Below are positions 53,349-62,203 of a DNA stretch of 64,000 nucleotides, one piece after another. Within the stretch, counting starts at the first letter, position 1. The number at the start of each line of letters is the position of its first letter. A model generated the notes under the pieces. The model searched no databases. It was not told the origin of the DNA and saw nothing but the letters and a program-made list of their open reading frames with translations. The DNA is from Clostridium omnivorum (lineage in GTDB: Bacteria > Bacillota > Clostridia > Clostridiales > Clostridiaceae): positions 2,381,501 to 2,445,500 of the forward strand of contig NZ_BRXR01000001.1 of assembly GCF_026012015.1 (NCBI RefSeq), in the 5' to 3' direction. The position numbers were made by a program, and so were the translations under genes.

Positions 53349-56045
53349 TTAGTTTCTGTTATGAGATATTAAATAGGATATGGCATCTTCATCAGGCAGA
53401 GGCCTAGACAATAAATATCCTTGTAGAAAATCACATTGAGATGCTTTAAGGTATTCTAGCTGATCCTCTTTTTCTATGCCTTCTGCAACTATTTTCAAGC
53501 CTATTTTATGACCTAGCAGTATTATGGAGCTGACTACATACTCTGTGACGCTATCAATAAGAACATCGTCCATAAAGGACTTATCAATTTTTAGGGTAGA
53601 AATAGGCAGTGACTTTAAATAATTTAAGGAAGAATAACCTTTTCCGAAGTCATCAAGTGCCACTGTCACACCGATAGCTTTTAATCTCCTAAGTTTTTCA
53701 GTGTTTGATTCTATGTTTTCCATAAGTACGGTTTCTGTTATCTCCAGTTCTAAAAATTCAGGATGTAGTCCTGATTCCTTAAGTATTCTCAGAACTATAT
53801 CTGGAAAGTTTGGCTGAATAAGCTGAATTATTGAGATATTAACAGATACAGTTAAATGATTAAAACCTAAATTATGCAGCTTAACAAGAAATTCACAGGC
53901 AGTTTTTAGTACCCATTCTCCTATAGGAATAATTAATCCCATTTCTTCGGCAGCTGGTATGAATTTATCTGGAGGAATTTTACCAAGCTTTGGATTATTC
54001 CACCTTAAGAGTGCCTCTAGACCTACAATTTTTGAACTCTGCACATCCAGCTGAGGCTGATAGTTTAATGTGAATTCATTATTTTCTAGTGCAGTTTTAA
54101 GATTATTTTCAAGATTTATTTTATCCATTAAATTTTCACTCATGGACTTATTGTAAAAAGTAAAGTTGTTTCTACCAGAGGTTTTTGTCTTATACATAGC
54201 AGTGTCTGCATTTTTAAGCAGAATTTCAAGATTTTCTCCATCTTGAGGAAACATGCAAATACCAATACTCAAGGTTGAGTTTACAACTAACTCTTCAATA
54301 TTAAAAGGTTCGTTAAAAGCATCAAGTATATTCCTTACAAGCAGTTCAACACTATAGGCTGATTCTACCTTAGGCAGTATAATAATAAATTCATCTCCAC
54401 CAAGTCTTATTATATTGTTTTTTCCAGGGCATATTAAGGTGAACCTTTCCGCAATTTCCTCAAGCAGCACATCGCCAGTACTATGACCAAAGTTGTCGTT
54501 TATAAGCTTGAAATTATCTACATCAATGAATATAAAGGCTCCATTATGCTTGGCATCCATTGTTCTTTTTATTATTGGGCTTACATACTCGTATAAATAG
54601 AGTCTATTTGGAAGACCTGTTAAGGTATCATAAAAAGCACTGTAGTGAAGTCTCTGCTGATACATCTTTAAGTCATCAATATCAGTAAGGGTGCCTAATT
54701 TTTTATATACCTTTCCATTCTTATCCTTTAGGGCTTTAGATTTTGTCAAAAACCATTTATATATCCCAGTATTTGTTTTCATTCTGCACTCATATTGAAG
54801 AGCCTCAGAGGAATCTATGGCATCAAGTTCTTTAATCTTTTGTAATGCATTAGCTCTATCTTCTGGGTGGAATATTTGATTCAATATATCCAGTAAGTTA
54901 TTGTTATAGGATTGTTCTTCCAGGCAAAGCATATCAGCATATCTTTTTGAAATGAACAATCTATTAGTGTTAATATCAAATTCCCATATTCCATCATTGG
55001 TAGAATCTAAGATTGTTCTATATCTATTTTCACTCTCCTCCAGCAGCTGCTGGCTTGTAGAAAGCTCATCGTACTGAGCTCTTAATTCTTCTTCAGTTGC
55101 AGTAAGCTCCTCATAGGTAGCTTCCAGCTCAAAGTATTGCTGCTTAAGCTTGTCTTCATATTGCATTCTTTCAGTGTATATTTTTTTCTTAAGATAACTT
55201 ATGTAAAATTGCAAAAGTATATGGACAATAATTAGGAGAGCTGCTACAATTCCAACTGCTACAATATATGTTTTCTTTTGCTGTTTATTGTAATAATCTG
55301 AATGGGAAAAAAAGTAGTTTTGATATAGCTCTTCGTATACTCCGGATTTTTGAAGCTGTGCAAGCCTTTTATTTATATATTGTACTAGCTCTGGATTGGA
55401 TTTTTTTACTCCATAAGCAATTGTTTGAGGATATAAATTTGAGACTTGTGCAGCTATAGTTCCCTTAAGGCCTTTGGCTATAATATAGTGGTTAACCACT
55501 TCTTGATTTTCAAATAATACATCTATTTCCCCACTAGCAAGCGCATCTACTGCCTTTTCTACATCTATATATTCTTTGCAATTGGATATATTAAGATTAT
55601 TTTTTAAAATATACTCTGGGTATTGCGCCTTTCCTACTCCAACTGAATATTTATCTAAATCATTCATGGTTATTTTTTTAAAATCGCTTCTAGTATAAAG
55701 GGCAATATGAGAATTAATGACGGGATTAGAGAAAAGAACGTCTTTTTTTCTTTCATCATTTACTACTATAAATCCACAGGTATCTATGTCTCCACTTTTT
55801 AGCCTTTCGTATATTTTATCCCAATTGCCTGTAGTAATTGATAGATTATAATCTTCATTTTTAAATATTAGATTTGTAAGTTCGATATCAAACCCAGAAA
55901 GATGACCATTATTCATGTATTTATAAGGTGGGTAATTAATTTCAGCCTGATAAGTTATATTTTTTACAGCTGCTTTAACAGGAATTGCGGGCATAAAGAA
56001 AAATAAAAGTAAAACAATAATTATGTATCTTTTTGAACCTTTCAC
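53349..56045 (-). CDS. Sensor GGDEF-EAL protein with extracellular SBP3 domain
   Basis: A cyclic-di-GMP turnover protein of 898 residues: signal peptide (1-26), extracellular amino-acid-binding-type SBP_bac_3 domain (about 28-250), membrane helix (about 258-282), coiled coil with repeated Glu/Leu (285-340), PAS domain (about 340-460), GGDEF domain (475-635) and EAL domain (650-890). The GGDEF site RLGGDEFII and EAL sites EALLRW, ETVLME and DDFGKGYSS are intact, so both diguanylate cyclase and phosphodiesterase activity are possible. No RxxD inhibitory site is seen before GGDEF. An amino acid or small polar ligand is the likely signal. The start is GTG. Confidence 0.94.
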   Translation of the reverse strand: MKGSKRYIIIVLLLFFFMPAIPVKAAVKNITYQAEINYPPYKYMNNGHLSGFDIELTNLIFKNEDYNLSITTGNWDKIYERLKSGDIDTCGFIVVNDERKKDVLFSNPVINSHIALYTRSDFKKITMNDLDKYSVGVGKAQYPEYILKNNLNISNCKEYIDVEKAVDALASGEIDVLFENQEVVNHYIIAKGLKGTIAAQVSNLYPQTIAYGVKKSNPELVQYINKRLAQLQKSGVYEELYQNYFFSHSDYYNKQQKKTYIVAVGIVAALLIIVHILLQFYISYLKKKIYTERMQYEDKLKQQYFELEATYEELTATEEELRAQYDELSTSQQLLEESENRYRTILDSTNDGIWEFDINTNRLFISKRYADMLCLEEQSYNNNLLDILNQIFHPEDRANALQKIKELDAIDSSEALQYECRMKTNTGIYKWFLTKSKALKDKNGKVYKKLGTLTDIDDLKMYQQRLHYSAFYDTLTGLPNRLYLYEYVSPIIKRTMDAKHNGAFIFIDVDNFKLINDNFGHSTGDVLLEEIAERFTLICPGKNNIIRLGGDEFIIILPKVESAYSVELLVRNILDAFNEPFNIEELVVNSTLSIGICMFPQDGENLEILLKNADTAMYKTKTSGRNNFTFYNKSMSENLMDKINLENNLKTALENNEFTLNYQPQLDVQSSKIVGLEALLRWNNPKLGKIPPDKFIPAAEEMGLIIPIGEWVLKTACEFLVKLHNLGFNHLTVSVNISIIQLIQPNFPDIVLRILKESGLHPEFLELEITETVLMENIESNTEKLRRLKAIGVTVALDDFGKGYSSLNYLKSLPISTLKIDKSFMDDVLIDSVTEYVVSSIILLGHKIGLKIVAEGIEKEDQLEYLKASQCDFLQGYLLSRPLPDEDAISYLISHNRN

Positions 56046-56218
56046 CTAATGCTCACCCCAATCAAAATATGCATTATATATAAAAGTAAATTCTCAATTT
56101 TCAGATAATATAATGGTTTACTTTATTATATAACAATAGACATAAATTTACAATATATGAGTTATTAATTAAGCTTTGTTGAGTATAAAGGAAAAATGTC
56201 GTTTAATTTTTGAAAATA

Positions 56219-56242
56219 AAAAAGAGCACTAGGGCTCTTTGA
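56219..56242 (-). terminator. Intrinsic terminator of the 82-residue gene
   Basis: On the minus strand AAAGAGC and GCTCTTT pair over a six-base loop and run into TTTTATTTTC. Confidence 0.8.
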
Positions 56243-56265
56243 AAAAGGATTTGCGTTTATTTACA

Positions 56266-56514
56266 CTATTTATCATCTATGCTGACTACATTACTTAGGT
56301 ATAAACATACCACGTCATTTTCTGGTATGTGATCTCTTGTGTTTACAGTATGGTGGTCATAAGTTCCTTTGATAGATCTAAAAAGACCATTGTCCATATA
56401 CATTAGGTTTATTTCTTTGCCTATTTCTAAAGCATTGATTAGCTCTTTAGCATTTTCTTTTTCTTGTTCAATAATTAAGTTTCCATTATCATTATTAAAA
56501 AATTTAATTTTCAT
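56266..56514 (-). CDS. Hypothetical protein, 82 residues
   Basis: A small, acidic cytosolic protein (LIIEQEKENAKELINALEIG near residue 13; C-terminal VVCLYLSNVVSIDD). No family was recognised. ATG follows AAGGGAGTG. Its upstream region contains a terminator hairpin and two inverted repeats, so expression may be regulated; see 56568-56733. It has its own terminator. No function can be proposed. Confidence 0.6.
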   Translation of the reverse strand: MKIKFFNNDNGNLIIEQEKENAKELINALEIGKEINLMYMDNGLFRSIKGTYDHHTVNTRDHIPENDVVCLYLSNVVSIDDK

Positions 56515-56567
56515 ATAATCACACTCCCTTATTTTAGAATATTAAGGGACTGCTTATTTTATTCGAA

Positions 56568-56608
56568 AAAATAAAAAAATGCAGCTGGAAGGGGGAGCAA
56601 CCAACTGC
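56568..56608 (-). terminator. Terminator between autolysin and 82-residue genes
   Basis: On the minus strand GCAGTTGG and CCAGCTGC pair, then ATTTTTTTATTTTTT follows. It lies about 145 bases after the autolysin stop, so it either ends that transcript or attenuates the 82-residue gene. Confidence 0.8.
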
Positions 56609-56680
56609 TTTGAAAGGGGTTATATATTATTTATATTTATTTATAACTATTACCATTTCTTTAATCTAATTATATAATCA

Positions 56681-56733
56681 TATTGTTAAATAACAATATA
56701 TAATTTAATAACAATTTGTGAATTATGTCACAA
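56681..56733. promoter_or_regulatory. Two inverted repeats, candidate operators
   Basis: TATTGTTA-AA-TAACAATA (56681-56698) and TTGTGA-N6-TCACAA (56716-56733). The second has the form of a Crp/Fnr site, and the first resembles a shortened Rex half-site pair. Either could control the 82-residue gene downstream on the minus strand. Confidence 0.4.
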
Positions 56734-56753
56734 TATAATTATTTAAATCGAAG

Positions 56754-59309
56754 CTATTGCTGATAAACAGGTATATCGAATATCAATACTGCATTTTTAC
56801 ATTTATCAGTGAGCCTTTTAATGTTATAAATTTGATTATATGCCCAAGAAATATCAGTTGCATATTGATGAGTTCCTGGGTTTGAAGGATTCCATCTCAT
56901 TTTGTAAAGAGTATCTTGCTTGTAGAAGGAATTATTAATATATTGGTTTGATATCCACTTAGCCCCACCTAGAATAGCACTATCTACGCTGGTCCATCCT
57001 TGGATATAAGCATATTCAGAACCAAATCTGTTTGGATCTGAATCAAAGGCATAAATTCCAAACATATTGTAAACAACTTTAGGTTCAACGCTTTGGCCAT
57101 TAACTTGAGTTACATTAATTCCTGTAGCAAGAGCAGATGTTCCATTTCCAGTTTCTAATAATGCATGTGATACAAGGTAAACTGGACTTATATTATTATC
57201 CTGAGCCGCTTTCAAAAATACACTGCCTTTACCTTGGAGAACCCCCTTACCAATAAGAATACTATCTAAATCCGCTGCAGTAATACCATAAGTATAATTC
57301 AGCTTAAGGAATTGATATTTACCGTAATCATCTGAAAAGTTTTGTGGATTCAAGTAATAAGCTATTTGATCCTTGCTTGCACTAACCCAGGGGTACTGCT
57401 TTGTGCTGTCATAGTATACTGAAGAATTAGTTCTATATTGTATATCGGAAACCTGGCTTATTGTTCCGGTATAATTTGTGTAAACCGTGTCGTTATTCAT
57501 TACTTTAATACTTTTACTTTTTGAAACGCTGCTTCCGTCTACTCCATAACTAACTACTTTTAAAGTATGGCTTCCATTTTTAATCTTTGTAGAATCAAAA
57601 GTGAAATTGTAGCCACAGGTTATCCCATTTAAATAACCTGAATATACAGCATCAACATCTGGTCTGGATAATCCAGGAGTTGCATCGCCAACAAGAATAT
57701 CATCCACATATACATGTATTTGTGATATACCTGAATCGTTAAGAGCCCAACCACTTAATGTTACAGTTTTGATGATTAATGAACCATCTGCACCAGGGTA
57801 TTCTATGTCCATTTTTGGCTGAGGTTTTACTACAGTTATGCTTGATGATCTTTCTGTTACTGAGTTATCATTACCTATTGCTTTAATTGTAATTGTATGA
57901 GTTCCCGTTATAAGCTTTGTAATATCTAAATCATAATCATATCCGCAATTTGGACCACTACTATAGCCGGAATAGACAGCGGTAACGTCAGGTCTGCTTA
58001 TTCCTAAAGAAGCATGTCCATTAAGGGTACCATCTACATATACATCAATTTGTTTAATTGATGAATCATTAAGTGCCCAGCCACTTATCTTATAACTTCT
58101 TGAGGATACTGTAGTATTTTGTAGAGGACTCTCAATATCTGCTCTTGGCTGAAGTTTATCAATATTTATGCTTACAGTTTTTTCTGATACTGCACCATCA
58201 TTTCCAACAGCCGTTACTTTAAGAGCATGATTTCCTTTAGATATATTAGCTAAATCTAAATCATAGTTATATCCGCAGTTAGAACCTGTTCCATATGTTG
58301 AGTAAACGGCAGTAACGTCTGCCCTTGGTAATCCATAGTTAGCTTGACCGATACGGATATTATCTAAATACACATCTACTTGTTTTATGGACGAAGAATT
58401 CAATGCCCAGCCACTTATTTTGTAGCTTTTACCAGTTAATGTAAGGGAAGAGCTAGGTGATTCTATATCCATCCTCGGCATTGGAACGTTTGAATTAATG
58501 TATACATCTACAGATTTTTCTGAAACAGAGGTATCATTACCAATAGATTTTACTGTTAATGTGTGGTTTCCAGTTCCAACCTTAGATAGATCAAGGTCAT
58601 AGTCATACCCTACGTTTGATCCACCGTTGTATCCAGAGTAAACAGCAGTAACATCAGCTCTTGGCTTTCCGTAGTTGGCTTGTCCTACAAGCTTATTGTC
58701 TAAAAATACATTCACTTGTTTAACTACAGAGTCATTAAGAGCCCAACCGCTTATTTTATAACTCTTTCCGGAAAATGTTAGACTATTCCGTGGATTTTCA
58801 ATATCCATCCTAGGTATTGGTTTAACGATATTAATAGATACACTCTTTTCAATAGTAGAGTTATCATTTCCTACTGCTGTAACTTTAAGAGTATGGCTGC
58901 CAATACTTAATTTTGAAGTATCAATTGTATATTCATAGCCACAGTTTGAACCACCATTATAACCAGAGTAGACAGCAGTAACATCGGGTCTTGGAAGACC
59001 TATAGTAGCTTGTCCTACTAAAGTGTTGTCTATATATACATTAATTTGCTTTACAATAGAGTCATTAAGAGCCCAACCACTTACTTTATAACTTTTGCTT
59101 CTAATGTCAATGGTAGTTCTGGGATTCTCTATGTCCATTTTAGGTGACTTATAAGTGTTTACTGCATACAATTTGTTACTATCATAATTAAATGACTTAG
59201 CCTGATTTTCAATAGTATCTGCTAATACGATATCGGATTTATTATAAATAGGTTCTACACTAATTGCTAACGCAGAAGCTATTAGACAAGATATGAACTT
59301 TTTATGCAA
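56754..59309 (-). CDS. Secreted autolysin: five Ig-like repeats plus glucosaminidase
   Basis: An 851-residue secreted protein. A signal peptide (about 1-31) precedes five repeats of about 95 residues, each with SYKxSGWALNDS, RPDVTAVYSGY and CGYxYDLD motifs, spanning about 53-605 (Ig-like cell-wall-associated modules). The C-terminal domain (about 640-835) resembles the LytG/GH73 N-acetylglucosaminidases: SPVYLVSHALLETGNGTSAL supplies the catalytic Glu, and GVLQGKGSVFLKAAQDNNI precedes it. It should cleave peptidoglycan glycan strands. The start is TTG behind GGAGGTG. No LPXTG or SLH anchor is seen, so the repeats probably mediate wall binding. Confidence 0.88.
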   Translation of the reverse strand: MHKKFISCLIASALAISVEPIYNKSDIVLADTIENQAKSFNYDSNKLYAVNTYKSPKMDIENPRTTIDIRSKSYKVSGWALNDSIVKQINVYIDNTLVGQATIGLPRPDVTAVYSGYNGGSNCGYEYTIDTSKLSIGSHTLKVTAVGNDNSTIEKSVSINIVKPIPRMDIENPRNSLTFSGKSYKISGWALNDSVVKQVNVFLDNKLVGQANYGKPRADVTAVYSGYNGGSNVGYDYDLDLSKVGTGNHTLTVKSIGNDTSVSEKSVDVYINSNVPMPRMDIESPSSSLTLTGKSYKISGWALNSSSIKQVDVYLDNIRIGQANYGLPRADVTAVYSTYGTGSNCGYNYDLDLANISKGNHALKVTAVGNDGAVSEKTVSINIDKLQPRADIESPLQNTTVSSRSYKISGWALNDSSIKQIDVYVDGTLNGHASLGISRPDVTAVYSGYSSGPNCGYDYDLDITKLITGTHTITIKAIGNDNSVTERSSSITVVKPQPKMDIEYPGADGSLIIKTVTLSGWALNDSGISQIHVYVDDILVGDATPGLSRPDVDAVYSGYLNGITCGYNFTFDSTKIKNGSHTLKVVSYGVDGSSVSKSKSIKVMNNDTVYTNYTGTISQVSDIQYRTNSSVYYDSTKQYPWVSASKDQIAYYLNPQNFSDDYGKYQFLKLNYTYGITAADLDSILIGKGVLQGKGSVFLKAAQDNNISPVYLVSHALLETGNGTSALATGINVTQVNGQSVEPKVVYNMFGIYAFDSDPNRFGSEYAYIQGWTSVDSAILGGAKWISNQYINNSFYKQDTLYKMRWNPSNPGTHQYATDISWAYNQIYNIKRLTDKCKNAVLIFDIPVYQQ

Positions 59310-59518
59310 AAAAATACACCTCCACTACACCAAAAGATACATACTCTTATTTTCGTTAAAAAATATCATATGTTTATACATCAATTTTATCATTAAATGT
59401 ATTATTGTGACAACATTTTGTACCTAATTAGTGCTATTATTATCCTTTGAAAGTGATCTGTTTTATGGCATAATAATATGTATATGATTTTTAAAATACA
59501 CAAAAGGAGAAGATGGGG

Positions 59519-60685
59519 ATGAACAAAAAGGATATAAGTTCACTAAAGAAAGAGTTTAGTTTGGATAGCTATAAATTGAAGCTTAAAGAGATATATTCTG
59601 TTTATATCAAGAAGGATAATAGAGCAATAATACATAGTGAAGGCAAGTATTTTGATATGCTGGATGCAGAGACCCAAGAGCTGTATCTTGATAACTTTAA
59701 GAAGATACTTTCTGGAAGTTTAGATACTAAGCTTTTTCAGCTTGATTTTAATAACCTAGAAGCAGAGGACAGTACTCAAAAGATGCTTTATAGTGCTCTT
59801 TCAGAGGATGATATTGAAGGCTTTCAAATGCAGATGAACAAGGTTATTGATAAGGTTATAGCTTATTATAATTATGATATGGATATAGTAATGAGCTTTA
59901 TAAGAGCTGATTATTACAAGGGTGTAAGTGAGAAAATAGACGATTATAATAGGGGAGAGGATGACAGCTCCGAAGGTTATCAGTTCATCATGGCAACTGT
60001 AAACAAGGTAGAAATACCTAAAAAGACCTTGATGTTTGATGTGGCAAATCTTCAGCTTAGGGCAAATTCCAGCTTGGATATAACCATCAATTTGGCAAAT
60101 CCTATAGAGGGCTTTACTTTCCCTATAATTGATAATGGTTACTCAAATGTAAGTAAAGTACTGTATTATACTTCAAAGACTAAGGAAAGGGATACAACTT
60201 TCCTAGAAGGAGTATTAGGCTGTGAATTTACCCTTACTGCAGAAGAAGAAAAGGACTCCTTTAATGCAATTATTTCTACAGTTACAGCAGGAAAGCTGAC
60301 TCCAACTATGATTCAGGATATTTATGAGGAAATATATGAAAGAGCTCAGGATGTAGAGGAAGGAGAAATTCCTACTATAGGAGCAAAGGACATTAAGAGC
60401 ATATTAGAATGCAGGGATATAGAAGTAGCTGTGGATGTGGAACAAGCTTATGAAGAGGTTCTAGCTACTAAGGAAAAGGAACTTAAGGTAGAAAATGTGC
60501 TTCCTAAATTAAAAGGAAAATCCATTAAAATTTCTAATGAGGATACAAACATAACTATTTCACCTAAAAATTTAAGCACTGTTAAGCAAGTAAGGGATAA
60601 GAATGGAAATAAGTGCTTATTAATTCAATTAACTGAAGATGTTGTATTAGATGGGCTTCCAATTGATGTAGAGGAAGAATTTTAG
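59519..60685 (+). CDS. DUF4317 family protein
   Basis: A cytosolic protein of 388 residues matching the DUF4317 family of clostridia; the opening MNKKDISSLKKEFSLDSYKL and YYNYDMDIVMSFIRADYYKG near 116 are characteristic. The function is unknown. ATG at 59519 is chosen because AAAAGGAG lies 9 bases before it; ATG 59513 is only 3 bases away from that site. It is divergent from the autolysin gene and converges with the VanW lipoprotein gene. Confidence 0.88.
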   Translation: MNKKDISSLKKEFSLDSYKLKLKEIYSVYIKKDNRAIIHSEGKYFDMLDAETQELYLDNFKKILSGSLDTKLFQLDFNNLEAEDSTQKMLYSALSEDDIEGFQMQMNKVIDKVIAYYNYDMDIVMSFIRADYYKGVSEKIDDYNRGEDDSSEGYQFIMATVNKVEIPKKTLMFDVANLQLRANSSLDITINLANPIEGFTFPIIDNGYSNVSKVLYYTSKTKERDTTFLEGVLGCEFTLTAEEEKDSFNAIISTVTAGKLTPTMIQDIYEEIYERAQDVEEGEIPTIGAKDIKSILECRDIEVAVDVEQAYEEVLATKEKELKVENVLPKLKGKSIKISNEDTNITISPKNLSTVKQVRDKNGNKCLLIQLTEDVVLDGLPIDVEEEF

Positions 60686-60754
60686 TGCAGAACTTGCCAT
60701 AAAAGTTGGTACTAACTTTAGCAAGTATACAGATAATTAAATATTAATGAATTT

Positions 60755-60809
60755 GAAAGGTATATGTGATGAGTTTATTCAGCTTTTATAATGTTCACAT
60801 ATACCTTTC
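60755..60809. repeat. 15-bp perfect inverted repeat at convergent gene ends
   Basis: GAAAGGTATATGTGA (60755-60769) and its exact complement (60795-60809) flank the stop codon of the VanW lipoprotein gene. No T run follows on either strand. It probably acts as a transcript-end hairpin for one or both converging genes. A second, weaker hairpin (AAAGTT/AACTTT, ACTTGC/GCAAGT) lies at 60691-60726. Confidence 0.6.
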
Positions 60810-61455
60810 CGTTACTTATGCCTGTTTTAATTTGTATTGCATAACTTTTTGTGTTTTTAAATTTAAAATCATAATATCCGTAGCTTACAGTAGCATCCTT
60901 ACCTTTTCCTACATAGCATACAGCTTTACTATGATGATGCCTTTCTATGATTTTCATACCAGATTTTTCAGCAGCATTGTATAGGGTAGTGCTCAATTGG
61001 CATATACCTCCACCTATGTCTTCAGCAGGTTCGCCCTTTACTAGAATTTTTGCTTTTTTATAGCCTTTTTCTGGTGTTCTTTTTCCTACTGTGTTATTGA
61101 ACGAAAAGGTTTCACCAGGTTTAAGGGTATAATTATTTATTTTCTTTGCAGCTAAGGTTATATTGTTTACTCTAGTGCTGCTGCTGTCCATCAATGGAGT
61201 TTCATAACTAGATAAAATTGTTGGTTTCTTAGTGCTTGCTTGTTTTTGAGGAGCTTCTGGAGCTTTTTCCTGAGGCTTTGGAGGCTCAGGTGGCTTTTGT
61301 TCTTCTATTCCGGTACTGTGACCTATGGATGGGCTTTGCTCTACAGGTTTTGAAGACTCAGGTACTACAGGAGTAGGCCTTTCTTTATTTGTACAGCCAA
61401 TTAAATTAATGGAAAATAATAATAGAATAAGAGCAAGTCTTCTATTCTTATCCAT
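60775..61455 (-). CDS. VanW family lipoprotein
   Basis: A 226-residue lipoprotein: signal peptide with lipobox NLIGC (Cys near 21), a Pro/Glu-rich spacer (about 28-85, PPEPPKPQEKAPEAPQKQ), then a compact VanW domain with LKPGETFSFNNTVGKRTPEK near 111 and DIGGGICQLSTTLYNAAEKS near 146. The GGGICQLS core matches the GGGLCQLS of the other VanW protein at 9815-10636. VanW domains occur in envelope proteins of unknown activity. ATG follows GGAGGTG. Its stop lies inside a long inverted repeat. Confidence 0.9.
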   Translation of the reverse strand: MDKNRRLALILLLFSINLIGCTNKERPTPVVPESSKPVEQSPSIGHSTGIEEQKPPEPPKPQEKAPEAPQKQASTKKPTILSSYETPLMDSSSTRVNNITLAAKKINNYTLKPGETFSFNNTVGKRTPEKGYKKAKILVKGEPAEDIGGGICQLSTTLYNAAEKSGMKIIERHHHSKAVCYVGKGKDATVSYGYYDFKFKNTKSYAIQIKTGISNGKVYVNIIKAE

Positions 61456-61569
61456 TTCAGCACCTCCGTCAAGAATAGCATGAAATTTGAGGAATACTAT
61501 TATCTTTATTAATATATTATTAGCTTTTTTATAGTAGTTATAAGTGGAATTTTATAGGTCAGGGGAGCT

Positions 61570-61628
61570 GAAAGCTTAGCTTTCTTGTGATAAGTTAAAG
61601 TAGGTTTAAATACCTACTTATTTTTTTC
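61570..61628 (+). terminator. Leader terminator-like hairpin upstream of moaC
   Basis: A first hairpin GAAAGC-TTA-GCTTTC (61570-61584) is followed by AAGTAGG (61598-61604) paired with CCTACTT (61613-61619) and ATTTTTTTC. No gene ends upstream on this strand, so the structure must sit in the moaC leader. It may be an attenuator. The known Moco riboswitch consensus was not recognised. Confidence 0.6.
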
Positions 61629-61714
61629 AAAAAAATAATATAGTGGAATACCTTTTAAAGGCTGTGAATATACAATAATTAAAGCTGATAAATATAAAAA
61701 AGGGGATGAATTTT

Positions 61715-62203
61715 ATGCTTGAGGAACACAGGTTAAATCATTTTGACAGTGAGGGAAAGGCTATTATGGTTGACGTAAGCCATAAGGAGGACACCTTAAG
61801 GATTGCTGCTGCTAGGGGCAAGGTTAAAATGAAAATGGAAACTATAGAACTAATTGAGAGCGGGAAGATGGGAAAGGGGGATGTACTTGGGGTAGCTAGA
61901 GTAGCTGGAATTATGGCAGTAAAGAGAACCTCTGAGCTTATTCCTATGTGCCATCCACTTTTTATTACGGGAAGTGAAGTAAGCTTTAATATAGACAAAG
62001 AAAGGTCATGTATTCATATAAAGGCTGTGGTTAGAACTACAGGAAAGACTGGAGTTGAGATGGAAGCGCTAACGGCTGTGTCAATAGCTGCACTTACAAT
62101 ATACGATATGTGCAAAGCTGTAGATAAGGCCATGGTTATAGAAGATATTTATCTCTATAAAAAAGAGGGAGGAAAGAGTGGGATTTTTATAAATGAAAGA
62201 TAA
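61715..62203 (+). CDS. moaC: Cyclic pyranopterin monophosphate synthase
   Basis: Acts with MoaA in the first step of molybdopterin synthesis, converting 3',8-cyclo-GTP to cyclic pyranopterin monophosphate. The 162 residues contain [20 protein letters not shown] near 48, LIPMCHPL near 69 and [20 protein letters not shown] near 110, all conserved in MoaC. ATG at 61715 is preferred (AGGGG 9 bases upstream); ATG 61706 directly abuts that site. It overlaps moaA by 11 bp. The locus implies a molybdenum- or tungsten-dependent enzyme elsewhere in the genome. Confidence 0.95.
   Translation: MLEEHRLNHFDSEGKAIMVDVSHKEDTLRIAAARGKVKMKMETIELIESGKMGKGDVLGVARVAGIMAVKRTSELIPMCHPLFITGSEVSFNIDKERSCIHIKAVVRTTGKTGVEMEALTAVSIAALTIYDMCKAVDKAMVIEDIYLYKKEGGKSGIFINER

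Noticed and set aside
56046-56265. Cyclic-di-GMP riboswitch upstream of the GGDEF-EAL gene
   Set aside because: No GEMM-I or GEMM-II consensus could be recognised in this AT-rich stretch.
57500-59160. Tandem DNA repeats as a mobile or CRISPR element
   Set aside because: They encode the Ig-like repeats of the autolysin and have diverged at third codon positions.
61456-61714. Moco riboswitch upstream of moaC
   Set aside because: The leader is too short, and the conserved Moco motif blocks are not seen; only a simple terminator and one hairpin are present.
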